From Streptomyces chromofuscus (lineage in GTDB: Bacteria > Actinomycetota > Actinomycetes > Streptomycetales > Streptomycetaceae): a DNA stretch of 64,000 bases. A program made the translations under genes and the position numbers. The stretch is taken from positions 4,901,501 to 4,965,500 of the forward strand of contig NZ_CP063374.1 in NCBI RefSeq assembly GCF_015160875.1, written 5' to 3'. Shown here one piece after another: positions 1-7,917 of this stretch. The notes beneath the pieces are model-generated. The model saw only the letters and a program-made list of their open reading frames with translations, ran no database searches and was not told where the DNA came from. Each line of letters starts with the position of its first letter. The first letter of the stretch is position 1.

Positions 1-336
1 GTCGCGGGCTGCGCGGTCGCGTACGCGGGCAACGCGCTCGGCACCTACCGGCACACCCGCGCGCGGGGCGTGCGCCCGTACGCCGTGTTCTTCGCGGTGA
101 ACCTCGCCGGCGCACTTGTCCAGCTCCTGTGCCTCACCGTCAGCCACTACTGCCTCGGCTTCACCTCCCCCTACGCCGACACCGTCTCCGGCGCGGGAAT
201 CGGCATGGCGCCGGCCACCATCGTGCGGTTCTGGGGCACAAGGACATTGGTGTTCGGCGTCGACCGTGGGGCCGACGGCCGCGCCGACCGTATCGGCGGT
301 GAAGCGGAGGGCAGGTTCGGATCATGGACTGGCTGA
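1..336 (+). CDS. GtrA-like membrane protein, C-terminal part
   Basis: The frame is open from the first base, so the N-terminus lies outside the window. About 111 residues are visible. They contain two hydrophobic stretches and end in a segment, TIVRFWGTRTLVFG, that resembles the last helix and conserved tail (usually N-F-x-x-x-R-x-x-x-F) of GtrA-family proteins. GtrA proteins are small multi-pass membrane proteins thought to move lipid-linked sugars across the membrane. The stop overlaps the start of the next gene by 13 bases, suggesting co-translation. The family call rests on a short C-terminal part, so another small polytopic membrane protein is possible. Confidence 0.6.
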   Translation, partial: VAGCAVAYAGNALGTYRHTRARGVRPYAVFFAVNLAGALVQLLCLTVSHYCLGFTSPYADTVSGAGIGMAPATIVRFWGTRTLVFGVDRGADGRADRIGGEAEGRFGSWTG

Positions 337-1250
337 AGAACCTCCCCGTCGTCGGCCCCCTGGCCGCCCGTCTGATGGTCACGCACGCGTGGCGGTCGTA
401 CGAGCGGCTGGACCGCGTGAAGTGGACACGCCTGGCCGCCGCGATGACGTTCACCAGTTTCATCGCGCTGTTCCCGCTGCTCACCGTGAGCGCCGCGATC
501 ACCGCCGCCACGCTCAGCACCGAGCAGCAGAAGGAGATCCAGGACAAGATCGCCGAGCAGATCCCCGGCATCTCCGAGCAGCTGAACATCGGATCCCTGG
601 TCGACAACGCCGGCACCGTCGGGATCATCGCCGGTGCCCTGCTGCTGTTCACCGGCATCAGCTGGGTCGGTTCGACGCGCGAGTGCCTGCGCGCGGTGTG
701 GGAGCTGCCGGACGAAGAGGAGAACCCCGTCCTGCACAAGGCCAAGGACGCGGGCGTCCTGCTGGGGCTCGGCGGCGCGCTGCTCGTCACCCTCGCCGCG
801 TCCACCGTCGCCTCGGCCGCGGTCGGCTGGATCGCCCGCCAGTGCGGGCTCGACGAGCACGGCTGGGGGAGCCTGCTGCTGCGCGTCGCCGCGTTCGCCG
901 TCGCCGTGCTCGCCGCCTTCCTGCTCCTGCTGTACGTCCTCACGCTGCTGCCCGGCGTCGAGCCGACCCGGCGACGGCTGGTCGTGGGCGCGCTGATCGG
1001 CGCGGTCGGCTTCGAGCTGCTGAAGCTGCTGCTGAGCGGCTACATCCAGGGCGTGGCCGCGAAGAGCATGTACGGCGCGTTCGGCGTCCCCGTCGCCCTG
1101 CTGCTGTGGATCAACCTCACCTCGAAGCTGGTCCTGTTCTGCGCGGCCTGGACGGCGACCCCGAGCAAGGAGGCAGAGCGGGCGGAGGCCGACGGGACCG
1201 ACGGGGACGACGTGGCGCCTGCGGACGCGGCTCCGGCGACCGGGAGCTGA
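324..1250 (+). CDS. YihY/BrkB family inner-membrane protein
   Basis: The 308-residue protein has the YihY/BrkB layout: an N-terminal amphipathic region with the motif RLAAAMTFTSFIALFPLL (residues about 36-53), then several membrane helices, a conserved central GISWVGSTRE stretch, and a charged Asp/Ala-rich tail. Members are six-helix membrane proteins formerly annotated as ribonuclease BN, now regarded as transporters or envelope proteins of unknown substrate. The ATG overlaps the end of the upstream GtrA-like frame, so the two are probably one operon. The length fits the family. Confidence 0.88.
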   Translation: MDWLKNLPVVGPLAARLMVTHAWRSYERLDRVKWTRLAAAMTFTSFIALFPLLTVSAAITAATLSTEQQKEIQDKIAEQIPGISEQLNIGSLVDNAGTVGIIAGALLLFTGISWVGSTRECLRAVWELPDEEENPVLHKAKDAGVLLGLGGALLVTLAASTVASAAVGWIARQCGLDEHGWGSLLLRVAAFAVAVLAAFLLLLYVLTLLPGVEPTRRRLVVGALIGAVGFELLKLLLSGYIQGVAAKSMYGAFGVPVALLLWINLTSKLVLFCAAWTATPSKEAERAEADGTDGDDVAPADAAPATGS

Positions 1251-1260
1251 GCGGCAGGCT

Positions 1261-1430
1261 CCGGTCACCGGTGTCAGGCACTACCGGTCACCGCAGGCAT
1301 GCGCCCGCCGGGGCACCCGGATCAGGTGCCCGCCGGGTCACCCGCGTCATGCGCAGCCCGGGTCACCCGCGTCATGCGCCCCCCGGTCACCGTGGTCAGG
1401 TGTCCCCCGGTGACCCAGTCAGCTGCCCCG
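1261..1430. repeat. Tandem 23-25 bp repeat block
   Basis: About seven imperfect head-to-tail copies of a unit close to CCGGGTCACCCGCGTCATGC begin near 1261, 1284, 1308, 1333, 1358, 1383 and 1407. The core CCGG(G)TCACC followed by GTCA is conserved while the spacing wobbles by one or two bases. The block lies between the convergent ends of the BrkB-like gene and the D-Ala-D-Ala carboxypeptidase gene and does not encode a supported protein. Confidence 0.75.
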
Positions 1431-1468
1431 AGGTGACCCACTGGGCGGCCGGTGGGGCCGTCAGGGGG

Positions 1469-2773
1469 TCACCGTCGGCGACGTGCCAGATCGGGCAGTG
1501 GCCACCGCCGGTTCACCAGGACCGCGCCGCCCGCCAGCAGCGCCAGCAGGCCCGCCGTGATCGCGAAGGCCATGCCGATGCCGCTGGAGGCGTTGTCGGT
1601 CGTCGCGCTCGCCACCGGCTTGGCCGGATCGCCGCCGGTCCCGGGGCCGCCGCCCGCCTCGCCCGACCCGCCGACCGCCTCGCCGGAGGCGGTCGCTCCG
1701 GGCTGGGCGCCGGCCGCGCTCTTGGGCGGCACCAGCTCACCCACCGGCTCCACCTTCCCGGCCGCCTTGAAGCCCCAGTCGAACAGTCGCGCGGTCTCCT
1801 TGTAGACCTCGTTGTGCCCGCCCTTCCCCGGGTTCATCACGGTGACGAGCAGGACCTTGCCGCCGCGTTCGGCGACGCCGGTGAAGGTGGCACCCGCGTT
1901 GGTGGTGTTGCCGTTCTTGACGCCCGCGATGCCCTGGTACTGCGTGAGGTCGGAGTCGCCGGTCAGCAGCCGGTTGGTGTTCTGGATCTCGAAGGAGTCG
2001 CGGACCGGCTTGCCCTTCTTGTTCTTCGTCGTCTGGCCCGGGAACTTCGCGGTCACCGTCGAGCAGTACTCGCGGAAGTCCTTCTTCTGGAGCCCGGAGC
2101 GGGCGATCAGCGTCAGGTCGTACGCCGAGGAGACCTGGCCGGGGGCGTCGTAGCCGTCGGGGCTGACCACGTGCGTGTCGAGGGCCTGCAGCTCCTCGGC
2201 GTGCTCGTTCATCTCCTCGACGGTGGCGTCGACGCCCTTGTTCATGGCCGACAGCACGTGCACGGCGTCGTTGCCGGAACGCAGGAAGACACCGAGCCAC
2301 AGGTCGTGGACGCTGTACGTCTCGTTCTCCTTTATGCCGACCATGCTGGAGCCGGGGCCGATCCCCGCCAGGTCGGACGGGACCACCTTGCGGTTCATCG
2401 TCTTGGGGAACTTCGGCAGCAGCGTGTCCGCGAACAGCATCTTCAGGGTGCTCGCCGGGGCCAGCCGCCAGTGCGCGTTGTGCGCGGCGAGCACCTCGCC
2501 GGACTCGGCGTCCGCGATGATCCACGACCGCGCGGTGACGCCCTTGGGCAGCACCGGAACGCCGCTCGCCAGGTTCACCTGCGTCCCCGGACGGCCGAGT
2601 CGCGTGCCGCCCACGGTCGACATGTTCGCCGGGGGAGTGGCCGACGGGCTCGGCGAGGAACTGGGCGACGGCCGGGGCGCCGAGAAGGCGGCGGGCGCCG
2701 TCAGGGAGACGGACAGCAAGGTCGCGGAAGCGATCAATAGGGATCGCTTGGTGGTCTTCTTCGGTGCGGGCAC
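1469..2773 (-). CDS. dacA: D-alanyl-D-alanine carboxypeptidase (PBP5/DacA type)
   Basis: A secreted serine DD-carboxypeptidase that trims the terminal D-Ala from peptidoglycan pentapeptides. Seen: an N-terminal KKTTKRSLLIAS signal sequence, a Ser/Pro-rich linker, the SxxK motif STLK (about residues 108-111), the SxN motif SGN (about 166-168), the third motif as KNGNT rather than KTG (about 286-288), and a C-terminal membrane helix followed by Arg residues that would anchor it to the membrane. The GTG at 2773 is preferred because it directly precedes the signal peptide. The open frame continues upstream to 2956, but that would run into the divergent gene, and no strong ribosome-binding site decides the point. 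Predicted length is 434 residues. Confidence 0.9.
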   Translation of the reverse strand: MPAPKKTTKRSLLIASATLLSVSLTAPAAFSAPRPSPSSSPSPSATPPANMSTVGGTRLGRPGTQVNLASGVPVLPKGVTARSWIIADAESGEVLAAHNAHWRLAPASTLKMLFADTLLPKFPKTMNRKVVPSDLAGIGPGSSMVGIKENETYSVHDLWLGVFLRSGNDAVHVLSAMNKGVDATVEEMNEHAEELQALDTHVVSPDGYDAPGQVSSAYDLTLIARSGLQKKDFREYCSTVTAKFPGQTTKNKKGKPVRDSFEIQNTNRLLTGDSDLTQYQGIAGVKNGNTTNAGATFTGVAERGGKVLLVTVMNPGKGGHNEVYKETARLFDWGFKAAGKVEPVGELVPPKSAAGAQPGATASGEAVGGSGEAGGGPGTGGDPAKPVASATTDNASSGIGMAFAITAGLLALLAGGAVLVNRRWPLPDLARRRR

Positions 2774-2864
2774 GAGCGAGAACGTACATGTACGGTCTCG
2801 GGAAGTCCCGTTCCCCTCCCCACCCCGTCGCACGATCCGGACACCCGACGGCGATACTGAACGC

Positions 2865-3104
2865 ATGAGACTCAGCCGCCCGATCTCCTGGTTCCTGCTC
2901 GCCTTCGGGGTGTGGAGCTGGGTCATCTGGGTCACTTTCATCAACAACCTGATCAAGGACAGCAGCGGGCTGGCGTTCGAGGACGGTCAGCCGACGGCGT
3001 ACTTCTGGGTGCATCTGCTGCTCGCCGTCGTTTCCCTCGTATTGGGGACGGTCATCGGGGTCATTGGGTTGCGCGGAGTCCGCGCACTGCGCCGCAAGTC
3101 ATAG
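2865..3104 (+). CDS. Small two-helix membrane protein (SCO4848-like)
   Basis: The 79-residue protein has two membrane helices (about residues 8-27 and 46-69) separated by a short polar loop, with a basic C-terminus. It matches in size and sequence character a conserved small membrane protein of unknown role found beside the carboxypeptidase in Streptomyces genomes (from memory, the SCO4848 family). It is divergent from the carboxypeptidase and lies 34 bases upstream of the metallophosphoesterase, with which it may be co-transcribed. Confidence 0.8.
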   Translation: MRLSRPISWFLLAFGVWSWVIWVTFINNLIKDSSGLAFEDGQPTAYFWVHLLLAVVSLVLGTVIGVIGLRGVRALRRKS

Positions 3105-3138
3105 CGATTCCGGCCCCGGCCAAGGAGAGAACAACGGC

Positions 3139-4536
3139 ATGGTGATCGTCTTCCTGCTCGGCGTCGTGAGCGTCCTCGTGGTGACGAACTGGTACCTGTG
3201 GCGCCGCCTGTTCCGCGACACGACCCGTCGTGCGGGCGCGCCGCGCCGAGCGGGCGCGGTACTGATCGCGGGCGGCTGGGTGCTCGCGATCGGCGCCCTG
3301 GTGGCCGAACGCGCGGGCGCCCCCTTCTGGCTCCAGCGCACCCTCGCCTGGCCGGGCTTCCTGTGGCTCGCGCTGTCGATCTACCTGCTGCTCGCGGTGG
3401 TCGCCGGCGAGGCCGTACGGCCGCTGCTCCAGCGCCACCTCGAACGCCGGGACGCGCGGTCGCGGACGACGGTCACGGCCGGCGCGCCGCGGCCGGAGCC
3501 GATACCGGCGGGAGCACCGGCCAAGGAGGCCACCTCCACCGAGCCGCCAAGGGACGCCGTCTCCACCGAGCCGTCCGGTCACACCGTCGCCACCGAGCCA
3601 CCCGGCAAGGCCGTGCTCACCGAGGCACCCGGCGAGGACGTCTCCGCGGCGGAGCCCGGTTCCCCGCGGGCCACGGCACCCGCCGCCGGCGACGAGCCGC
3701 AACGGCACGCGCCCTCCCGCCGCCTCTTCGTCTCCCGCGTCATCGCGGGCGCCGCCGCCGCGGCGGCCGTCGGCACGGTCGGCGCCGGCACCTACGGCGT
3801 CCTCAACGGGCCCGGCGTCAAGCGCGTCACCGTCCCGCTGGCCAAGCTCCCGCGCGCGGGGCACGGTGTCCGGATCGCGGTCGTGAGCGACGTCCATCTA
3901 AGCCCGGTCCTCGGCCGGGGCTTCGCCCAGAAGATCGTGGACACGATCAACGCCACGCAGCCCGACCTGATCGCGGTCGTCGGCGACCTGGTCGACGGCA
4001 GCGTGCAGGACCTGGGGCCCGCCGCCGCGCCCCTGGCCCAGCTGCGCGCGCGGCACGGCGCGTACTTCGTCACCGGCAACCACGAGTACTTCTCCGGCGC
4101 CGAGCAGTGGGTCGAGCAGGTACGGCGGCTGGGCCTGCGCCCGCTGGAGAACGCCCGCACGGAACTGCCCTGGTTCGACCTGGCGGGCGTCAACGACGTC
4201 GCGGGCGAGAGCGAGGGGCAGGGCCCCGACTTCGCCAGGGCGCTCGGCGACCGTGACACCGCGCGCGCGTGCGTGCTCCTCGCCCACCAGCCGGTCCAGA
4301 TCCACGAGGCCGTCCGGCACGAGGTGGACCTCCAGCTCTCCGGCCACACCCACGGCGGCCAGCTGTGGCCCGGCAACCTGATCGCGTCGGCCGCGAACCC
4401 GACCCTGGCGGGCCTGGAACGCTACGGCGACACCCAGCTGTACGTCAGCCGCGGCGCGGGCGCCTGGGGCCCGCCCACGCGCGTGGGCGCGCCCTCCGAC
4501 ATCACGGTGATCGAGCTGGCGTCGACCCAGGCGTAG
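3139..4536 (+). CDS. Membrane-anchored metallophosphoesterase
   Basis: Calcineurin-like phosphoesterase of 465 residues. The N-terminal third has several membrane helices (about residues 1-16, 35-55, 65-90), a Pro/Ala/Thr-rich linker with near-repeats of TEPP-type segments, a Ser-Arg-Arg-containing stretch and a further hydrophobic segment. The catalytic domain follows with metal-binding motifs SDVH (about 250-253), GDLVDG, GNHE (about 313-316), LAHQP and HTHGG (about 403-407), all intact. The domain probably faces outside the membrane. The ATG at 3139 follows an AAGGAGAG ribosome-binding site at 3122. The substrate is unknown; relatives act on lipid or nucleotide phosphoesters. Confidence 0.92.
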   Translation: MVIVFLLGVVSVLVVTNWYLWRRLFRDTTRRAGAPRRAGAVLIAGGWVLAIGALVAERAGAPFWLQRTLAWPGFLWLALSIYLLLAVVAGEAVRPLLQRHLERRDARSRTTVTAGAPRPEPIPAGAPAKEATSTEPPRDAVSTEPSGHTVATEPPGKAVLTEAPGEDVSAAEPGSPRATAPAAGDEPQRHAPSRRLFVSRVIAGAAAAAAVGTVGAGTYGVLNGPGVKRVTVPLAKLPRAGHGVRIAVVSDVHLSPVLGRGFAQKIVDTINATQPDLIAVVGDLVDGSVQDLGPAAAPLAQLRARHGAYFVTGNHEYFSGAEQWVEQVRRLGLRPLENARTELPWFDLAGVNDVAGESEGQGPDFARALGDRDTARACVLLAHQPVQIHEAVRHEVDLQLSGHTHGGQLWPGNLIASAANPTLAGLERYGDTQLYVSRGAGAWGPPTRVGAPSDITVIELASTQA

Positions 4537-4566
4537 CGAACGCACATGTCCACGCGGTGTCACGGC

Positions 4567-4596
4567 GCCGCCCCGCTCCGGCCGGAGTGGGGCGGC
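4567..4596 (+). terminator. Hairpin after the metallophosphoesterase gene
   Basis: GCCGCCCC and CTCCGG pair with CCGGAG and GGGGCGGC in a near-perfect inverted repeat 30 bases beyond the stop codon. There is no U-tract, which is normal for high-GC actinomycete terminators. Confidence 0.6.
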
Positions 4597-5153
4597 CGTG
4601 CGTCCCGCGCAGCCAGTTCCTCGCGAACAGCGTGTGAGTGAACAGCGTGTGAACCCCCCCCGGAAGCAGCCGCCCGACAAGTTCGCCGCCCTCTCGACGA
4701 AGCCGCCTTCCCCGCTCGAGGCGCCGCGTGCTGAAGTGAACCGCCGCATGGGGAAGCGGCACGTCCGGGGCCTCGGGGAGGGCGCCGATGCGAACGGTCC
4801 GCTCGTCGCGGACTGCCGCGACATCACTGGTACGCGTGGCGGGAGCCGTCGGCACGCAACGGTCACCGTCGCCGCGGGACGCGGGCAGGACGGACGCCGT
4901 CACCTCGCTCCCCCTGACGGGCACCAGGAGCACGCCCTCGGCAGCCGGGCCGTCGGCGGCGGGGCGGATCTCACCCGCAGGACAGGGCGTTGCGCCTGTG
5001 CGGCTGACCCGAATCCGACGGCCGGGCCGCCGTACGGCGGCGAAGTGACGTGATCCCGCGGCCTTGACAACGGCGGAATCCGCCCAACTGACGCCGGACA
5101 GGCCTCGGACACAGCACCATGTGTCGGAGATGTGCGTGCGGTGAGGAGCGAAC
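4597..5153. other. Intergenic stretch without a supported gene
   Basis: Open frames of 60-150 codons exist on both strands, but none has a ribosome-binding site, a recognisable domain or a clear advantage in codon bias over its neighbours. The last 15 bases carry GAGGAGCG, the probable ribosome-binding site of the next gene. Promoters for that gene probably lie here, but none is clear enough to mark. Confidence 0.5.
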
Positions 5154-5558
5154 GTGGTGAGACGCTACGCCTTCCGGCTGCCCCCGCACCCGGCCTCCGT
5201 CGGTCTCGCCCGGCGCCGGGTGCGGGACCATCTGGCCGACTGGGGGCACGGCTCCGACTCCCCGGCCCTGGCCCACGCCGTGCTGCTGGTGTCCGAGCTC
5301 GCCACCAACGTCGTACGCCACGGGCCGCGGGCGGAGCCCGAGTTCGAGATCGCGGTGACGGCGCTCGCGGACGGCTCCTGCCTCATCGAGGTCTCCGACG
5401 CGGGCCGCGACGTGCCCCGCCTGCGGGCGGCCGGCGACTTGGGGGAGGCCGGCCGGGGACTGCACCTCGTGGAGCACCTCGCCGCGGCGTGGGGCGTCTG
5501 GAGCCGGGGCAGCCACGGGAAGACGGTGTGGGCGCTGGTGCACGCCGTGCCCTCGTAG
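5154..5558 (+). CDS. ATP-binding protein, RsbW-like anti-sigma/serine kinase type
   Basis: The 134-residue protein consists of one HATPase_c (GHKL) fold. The N-box LVSELATNVVRHG is at about residues 42-54, the D-A-G motif SDAGRD at about 82-87, and a G2-like GEAGRGLHLV near 99-108. This short form is abundant in Streptomyces and acts on anti-anti-sigma partners or as a stand-alone regulatory kinase. No partner is encoded next to it. Two consecutive GTG codons at 5154 follow GAGGAGCG. Confidence 0.88.
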   Translation: MVRRYAFRLPPHPASVGLARRRVRDHLADWGHGSDSPALAHAVLLVSELATNVVRHGPRAEPEFEIAVTALADGSCLIEVSDAGRDVPRLRAAGDLGEAGRGLHLVEHLAAAWGVWSRGSHGKTVWALVHAVPS

Positions 5559-5597
5559 CGCTGCGTCAAGTCCCGGCCGGGGTTCCGCCGCTGGACG

Positions 5598-7073
5598 TCA
5601 CGCCGGCACCGCCGCCCGCACGGGCAGCGTGACCGTCACCGCCAGCCCTTCACCCGGCGCCGTACGCACCCCCACCTCGCCCCCGTGCGCCTGGACCACC
5701 CCCTGCACGATCGCCATGCCCAGCCCGCTGCCGGCGCCGCCTCCCGTGCGGAAGAAGCGGTCGAAGACGCGGGCCGCGTCCTGCGCGTCCAGCCCGGGCC
5801 CGTCGTCGGCCACGCACAGCCGCACCGCCCCGTCGCCGTCCCGCTCCACCCCCAGCCGCACCGGCACGTCGGCGGGCGTGTGGACGCGGACGTTGGCCAG
5901 CAGGTTGCCGAGGATCTGACGCAGCCCGGACTCGTCGGCGTGCACCAGCACCGAGCCGTCGGCGCGCACGGATATCGGCCGCTCCGGCTGCTGCACCCGC
6001 AGATCCTCGGCCGCCTCGCGCACCAGGCGGCTCACGTCCACGTTGCGGAAACGGAGTTCGGGTTGCTGGTCGAGGCGGGCGAGGGTGAGCAGTTCGTCGA
6101 CGAGCCGGCCCATGCGGTCGGCCTCCGCGAGCACCCGCTCCCAGGCGCGTTTGCGGTCGGCCGGGTCGCGCAGCATGCCCTTGTCGTACAGCTGGAGGTA
6201 GCCGCGTATCGCGGACAGCGGGGTGCGCAGTTCGTGCGAGGCGTCGGCGACGAAGCGGCGCAGCTGGGCCGCGCTGTGCTCGCGCGTGCGGTACGCCGAC
6301 TCCACTTGGTGGAGCATGGAGTTGAGGGCGAGACGCAGCTGTTCGACCTCAAGGGTGGGCTCGCGACTGGACGGCACCCGCCGGGTGAGGTCCCCCTCGG
6401 CGATGGCCGTCGACGTCTCGACCATGTCCTCCAGGGGCTGGGTCCGCCGGCGCACGCTGAACATCGTCAGCCAGGCCAGCATCGCCAGCAGCAGGGTGCC
6501 GGCGGCGAGGTCGAGCTTGACGGCCCGGACGACGACCTGGCTCAGGGACTCGGTCGAGGTGGCGAGCAGCACGCTGGTGCCGTCGGCGAGCTGCCCCGCG
6601 GTGACGCGGTAGTGGTTTCCCCGCACCTCGAAGGTGTGCGGCTCGGTGTCGGCGGCGAGGGCCGCCGGGTCGTCCACCGCGGCGGCCAGGGCGCGCTGGG
6701 TGTCTGTGGGGCGCAGGCCGCCGATGGTCCTGGCCTGCCCGCCGGGGTCCACGGCCACGAAGACCGAGCCCTGCACCAGCGTGTCGCCGTCGCTGTCCTC
6801 GCCGTCGTGCGAGTCGGGAGCCATCCTTTCGCTCAGGGCGAACAGCGCGGTCAAGGAGTCGACCTGCTCGAAGGTCAGCGGCGTCTCGCCGATCGAGTCG
6901 CGGGACATCATCAGCTCCCGGTCGACGGCGTCGAGCAGGTACAGCCGCATGCCCATCACACTGACGCAGGTCGCCACCACCACACCGAGGGCCAGCAACA
7001 GCACGTTCGCCAGGGTCAGCTTGCCGCGCAGGGAACGCGGGCCGCGCTCGCCGCGCCACGTCGGCCGCCTCAT
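5598..7073 (-). CDS. Sensor histidine kinase
   Basis: A 491-residue membrane kinase partnered with the response regulator upstream; the regulator stop and kinase start overlap as ATGA. Order of parts: first helix (about residues 18-42), an extracytoplasmic sensor loop of about 140 residues, second helix, a HAMP linker, the phosphoacceptor box ASHELRTPLSAIRGY (His near residue 278), the N-box LGNLLANVRVH, the G1 box VADDGPGLD and the G2 box GSGLGMAIV. The layout is that of OmpR-linked kinases of the TrcS/CseC kind. Since the divergent gene is an MMPL transporter, the pair may control it; this is inference from position only. Confidence 0.94.
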   Translation of the reverse strand: MRRPTWRGERGPRSLRGKLTLANVLLLALGVVVATCVSVMGMRLYLLDAVDRELMMSRDSIGETPLTFEQVDSLTALFALSERMAPDSHDGEDSDGDTLVQGSVFVAVDPGGQARTIGGLRPTDTQRALAAAVDDPAALAADTEPHTFEVRGNHYRVTAGQLADGTSVLLATSTESLSQVVVRAVKLDLAAGTLLLAMLAWLTMFSVRRRTQPLEDMVETSTAIAEGDLTRRVPSSREPTLEVEQLRLALNSMLHQVESAYRTREHSAAQLRRFVADASHELRTPLSAIRGYLQLYDKGMLRDPADRKRAWERVLAEADRMGRLVDELLTLARLDQQPELRFRNVDVSRLVREAAEDLRVQQPERPISVRADGSVLVHADESGLRQILGNLLANVRVHTPADVPVRLGVERDGDGAVRLCVADDGPGLDAQDAARVFDRFFRTGGGAGSGLGMAIVQGVVQAHGGEVGVRTAPGEGLAVTVTLPVRAAVPA

Positions 7074-7759
7074 GCCAGCCCGTACCCGACGCCGCGCCGC
7101 GTGGTGATCACCGGCGGTCCCAGGGGGGCCAGCTTGCGCCGCAGATAGCTGATGTAGGTCTCCACGACGGTCGACTCGGGCGGCACGTGCTCGTACTGCC
7201 ACACGTGCCGCAGGAGTTGCTCCTTGGGCACGATCCGGCCGCCGTTGCGCACCAGGAAGCGCAGCAGCGCGTACTCGGTCGGGGTGAGCTCGACCGACCG
7301 GCCCGCGCGGTGCACGCAGTACGTCGTCTCGTCCAGCTCCAGGTCGCCGTACCGCAGGGGCGGGCGCTGCGGCAGGACGTCGGCGGGGCGGGTGCGGCGC
7401 AGCACCGCGGTGACCCGCGCGACCACCTCGTCGATGTTGAACGGTTTGGTGATGTAGTCGTCGCCGAAGCCGAGGGCGCCGACGACCTCGGCCGGCGAGT
7501 CCCGCGCGGTGAGGAAGACCAGCGCCAAGTCGGGGCGTCGCCGACGCAGTTCGCGGCCGAGCGCCCGGCCGTCGCCGTCCGGGAGCATGACGTCGAGCAG
7601 CGCCGCGTCGGGCCGGGTGCGCTCGGCCAGGGTGAGCGCCTCGCGGACGGTGCCCGTGGTCATGACCTCGAAACGGTGGTAGCGCAGGGCGATCGCGAGG
7701 ACGTCGGCGATGCTCACCTCGTCCTCCACGACCAGCACGGTGCCGGGAGCCGTCGTCAT
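7070..7759 (-). CDS. OmpR/PhoB-family response regulator
   Basis: A 229-residue DNA-binding regulator. The receiver domain carries VVEDE (acidic pocket, residues about 10-14), the phosphoacceptor in LLDVMLPDGDG (Asp56), the T-A-R motif (about 84-86) and the K-P motif in YITKPF (about 103-108). The C-terminal winged helix spans about residues 130-229 and includes VVETYISYLRRKL. It is translationally coupled to the kinase gene downstream by a four-base overlap. The ATG at 7759 lies about 160 bases from the divergent MMPL transporter gene, so the shared gap probably holds both promoters. Confidence 0.94.
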   Translation of the reverse strand: MTTAPGTVLVVEDEVSIADVLAIALRYHRFEVMTTGTVREALTLAERTRPDAALLDVMLPDGDGRALGRELRRRRPDLALVFLTARDSPAEVVGALGFGDDYITKPFNIDEVVARVTAVLRRTRPADVLPQRPPLRYGDLELDETTYCVHRAGRSVELTPTEYALLRFLVRNGGRIVPKEQLLRHVWQYEHVPPESTVVETYISYLRRKLAPLGPPVITTRRGVGYGLA

Positions 7760-7917
7760 GCCCCCAGTATCGGCGCGGGCACCGACAACGGGGCCCGGGT
7801 TCGCTTTGGAGTTCCTTGAGAGTCATGGCCGGGTCGTGTCCCCGCAGGCGCGCCGCCGCCAATCCTGTTGCGCAGGACCTGGGGGACCAACCGACTTGCG
7901 ACGAAGGAGCGTTGAGC

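Noticed and set aside
286..300. Short GC-rich inverted repeats near many gene ends
   Set aside because: In DNA this GC-rich such small repeats occur by chance; only stems of nine or more base pairs placed just after genes were kept as terminators.
116..2740. An 874-codon open frame on the plus strand across the BrkB gene and antisense to dacA
   Set aside because: It is an Arg/Gly/Ala-rich shadow frame, typical of high-GC DNA; the BrkB and DacA motifs are in other frames.
4598..5053. A possible 151-codon gene in the gap before the RsbW-like gene
   Set aside because: Low-complexity Arg/Gly/Pro composition, no ribosome-binding site, and competing frames on both strands with equal claims.
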